Position numbers and translations under genes: made by a program. From Bacteroidota bacterium (GTDB lineage Bacteria > Bacteroidota > Bacteroidia > Bacteroidales > SZUA-534), in assembly GCA_020047835.1 (NCBI GenBank), contig JAIFNJ010000148.1, forward strand, positions 1 through 6,300: a DNA stretch of 6,300 nucleotides, in the 5' to 3' direction. Below, in pieces: positions 6,200 to 6,300 of the stretch. How positions within the stretch are numbered: the first letter of the stretch is position 1; every line of letters begins with the position of its first letter. Below the pieces are notes generated by a model. The model was given only the letters and a program-made list of their open reading frames with translations, was not told the origin of the DNA and made no database searches.

Positions 6200-6300
6200 T
6201 TATTGACCCATCACCAATTGCACCTGATATTCCGAAACATCCATCGGTTTATTGATATCCGGATATGGCGTTGCATCCAAAAAATGGAAATCATATCCAC
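6200..6300 (-). CDS. C-terminal end of an unrecognised protein (partial)
   Basis: Of the three minus-strand frames, one gives 32 protein-like codons from 6298 down to a TAA at 6202-6200. The last residues read KPMDVSEYQVQLVMGQ. Of the other two frames, one hits a stop within three codons; the other stays open for 29 codons but is rich in W, R and I and looks unnatural. The chosen frame ends just before the convergent aminotransferase stop, which fits compact convergent packing. The tail is acidic-aromatic and soluble-looking, with no membrane segment or motif I can name. No function is proposed. The coding call rests on composition and position only. Confidence 0.6.
   Translation of the reverse strand, partial: GYDFHFLDATPYPDINKPMDVSEYQVQLVMGQ

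Noticed and set aside
1..6300. A previously undescribed multi-gene system
   Set aside because: The readable genes are a membrane/TPR protein, a malic enzyme, a hydratase and an aminotransferase, all of known families, in separate or loosely linked units. Nothing suggests a joint defence, mobile or biosynthetic system.

Overview
The window looks like chromosomal DNA of a member of the Bacteroidota. The DNA is AT-rich. No start codon is preceded by a clear Shine-Dalgarno sequence. Three intergenic sites match the Bacteroidota -7 promoter element TAnnTTTG exactly. All protein families present are common in that phylum. No genus can be named from the sequence alone.

Layout. (1) Positions 1-1850, minus strand: a large membrane protein with about eleven hydrophobic segments followed by about six TPR repeats. 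It resembles the TMTC/GT-C class of glycosyltransferase-like proteins and is cut by the left window edge very near its C-terminus. (2) Positions 1851-2043: a divergent intergenic region with a promoter candidate for each side, an 11-bp inverted repeat just upstream of the rightward promoter, and a small hairpin in the leftward leader. (3) Positions 2044-4329, plus strand: maeB, a two-domain malic enzyme with a C-terminal phosphotransacetylase-like domain, followed by a strong intrinsic terminator. (4) Positions 4455-4922, plus: a MaoC/NodN-type single hotdog (R)-specific enoyl-CoA hydratase with its own promoter element. (5) Positions 4928-5029: an unusual purine-rich/pyrimidine-rich inverted repeat built from GAAG-type units. 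(6) Positions 5051-6196, plus: a PLP fold-type I aminotransferase. (7) Positions 6200-6300, minus: the last 32 residues of an unrecognised protein that converges on the aminotransferase with 3 bp between the stops.

The genes do not form an evident pathway. maeB is a stand-alone unit (own promoter, own terminator) making pyruvate and reducing power from malate. The hydratase and aminotransferase could be co-transcribed, since no promoter is visible between them, but the structured repeat separates them. I see no mobile element, CRISPR array, RNA gene or defence system. The most unusual items are the GAAG-type inverted repeat and the TMTC-like membrane/TPR protein; neither is strong evidence of a new system. 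No gene-free stretch exceeds 300 bases.
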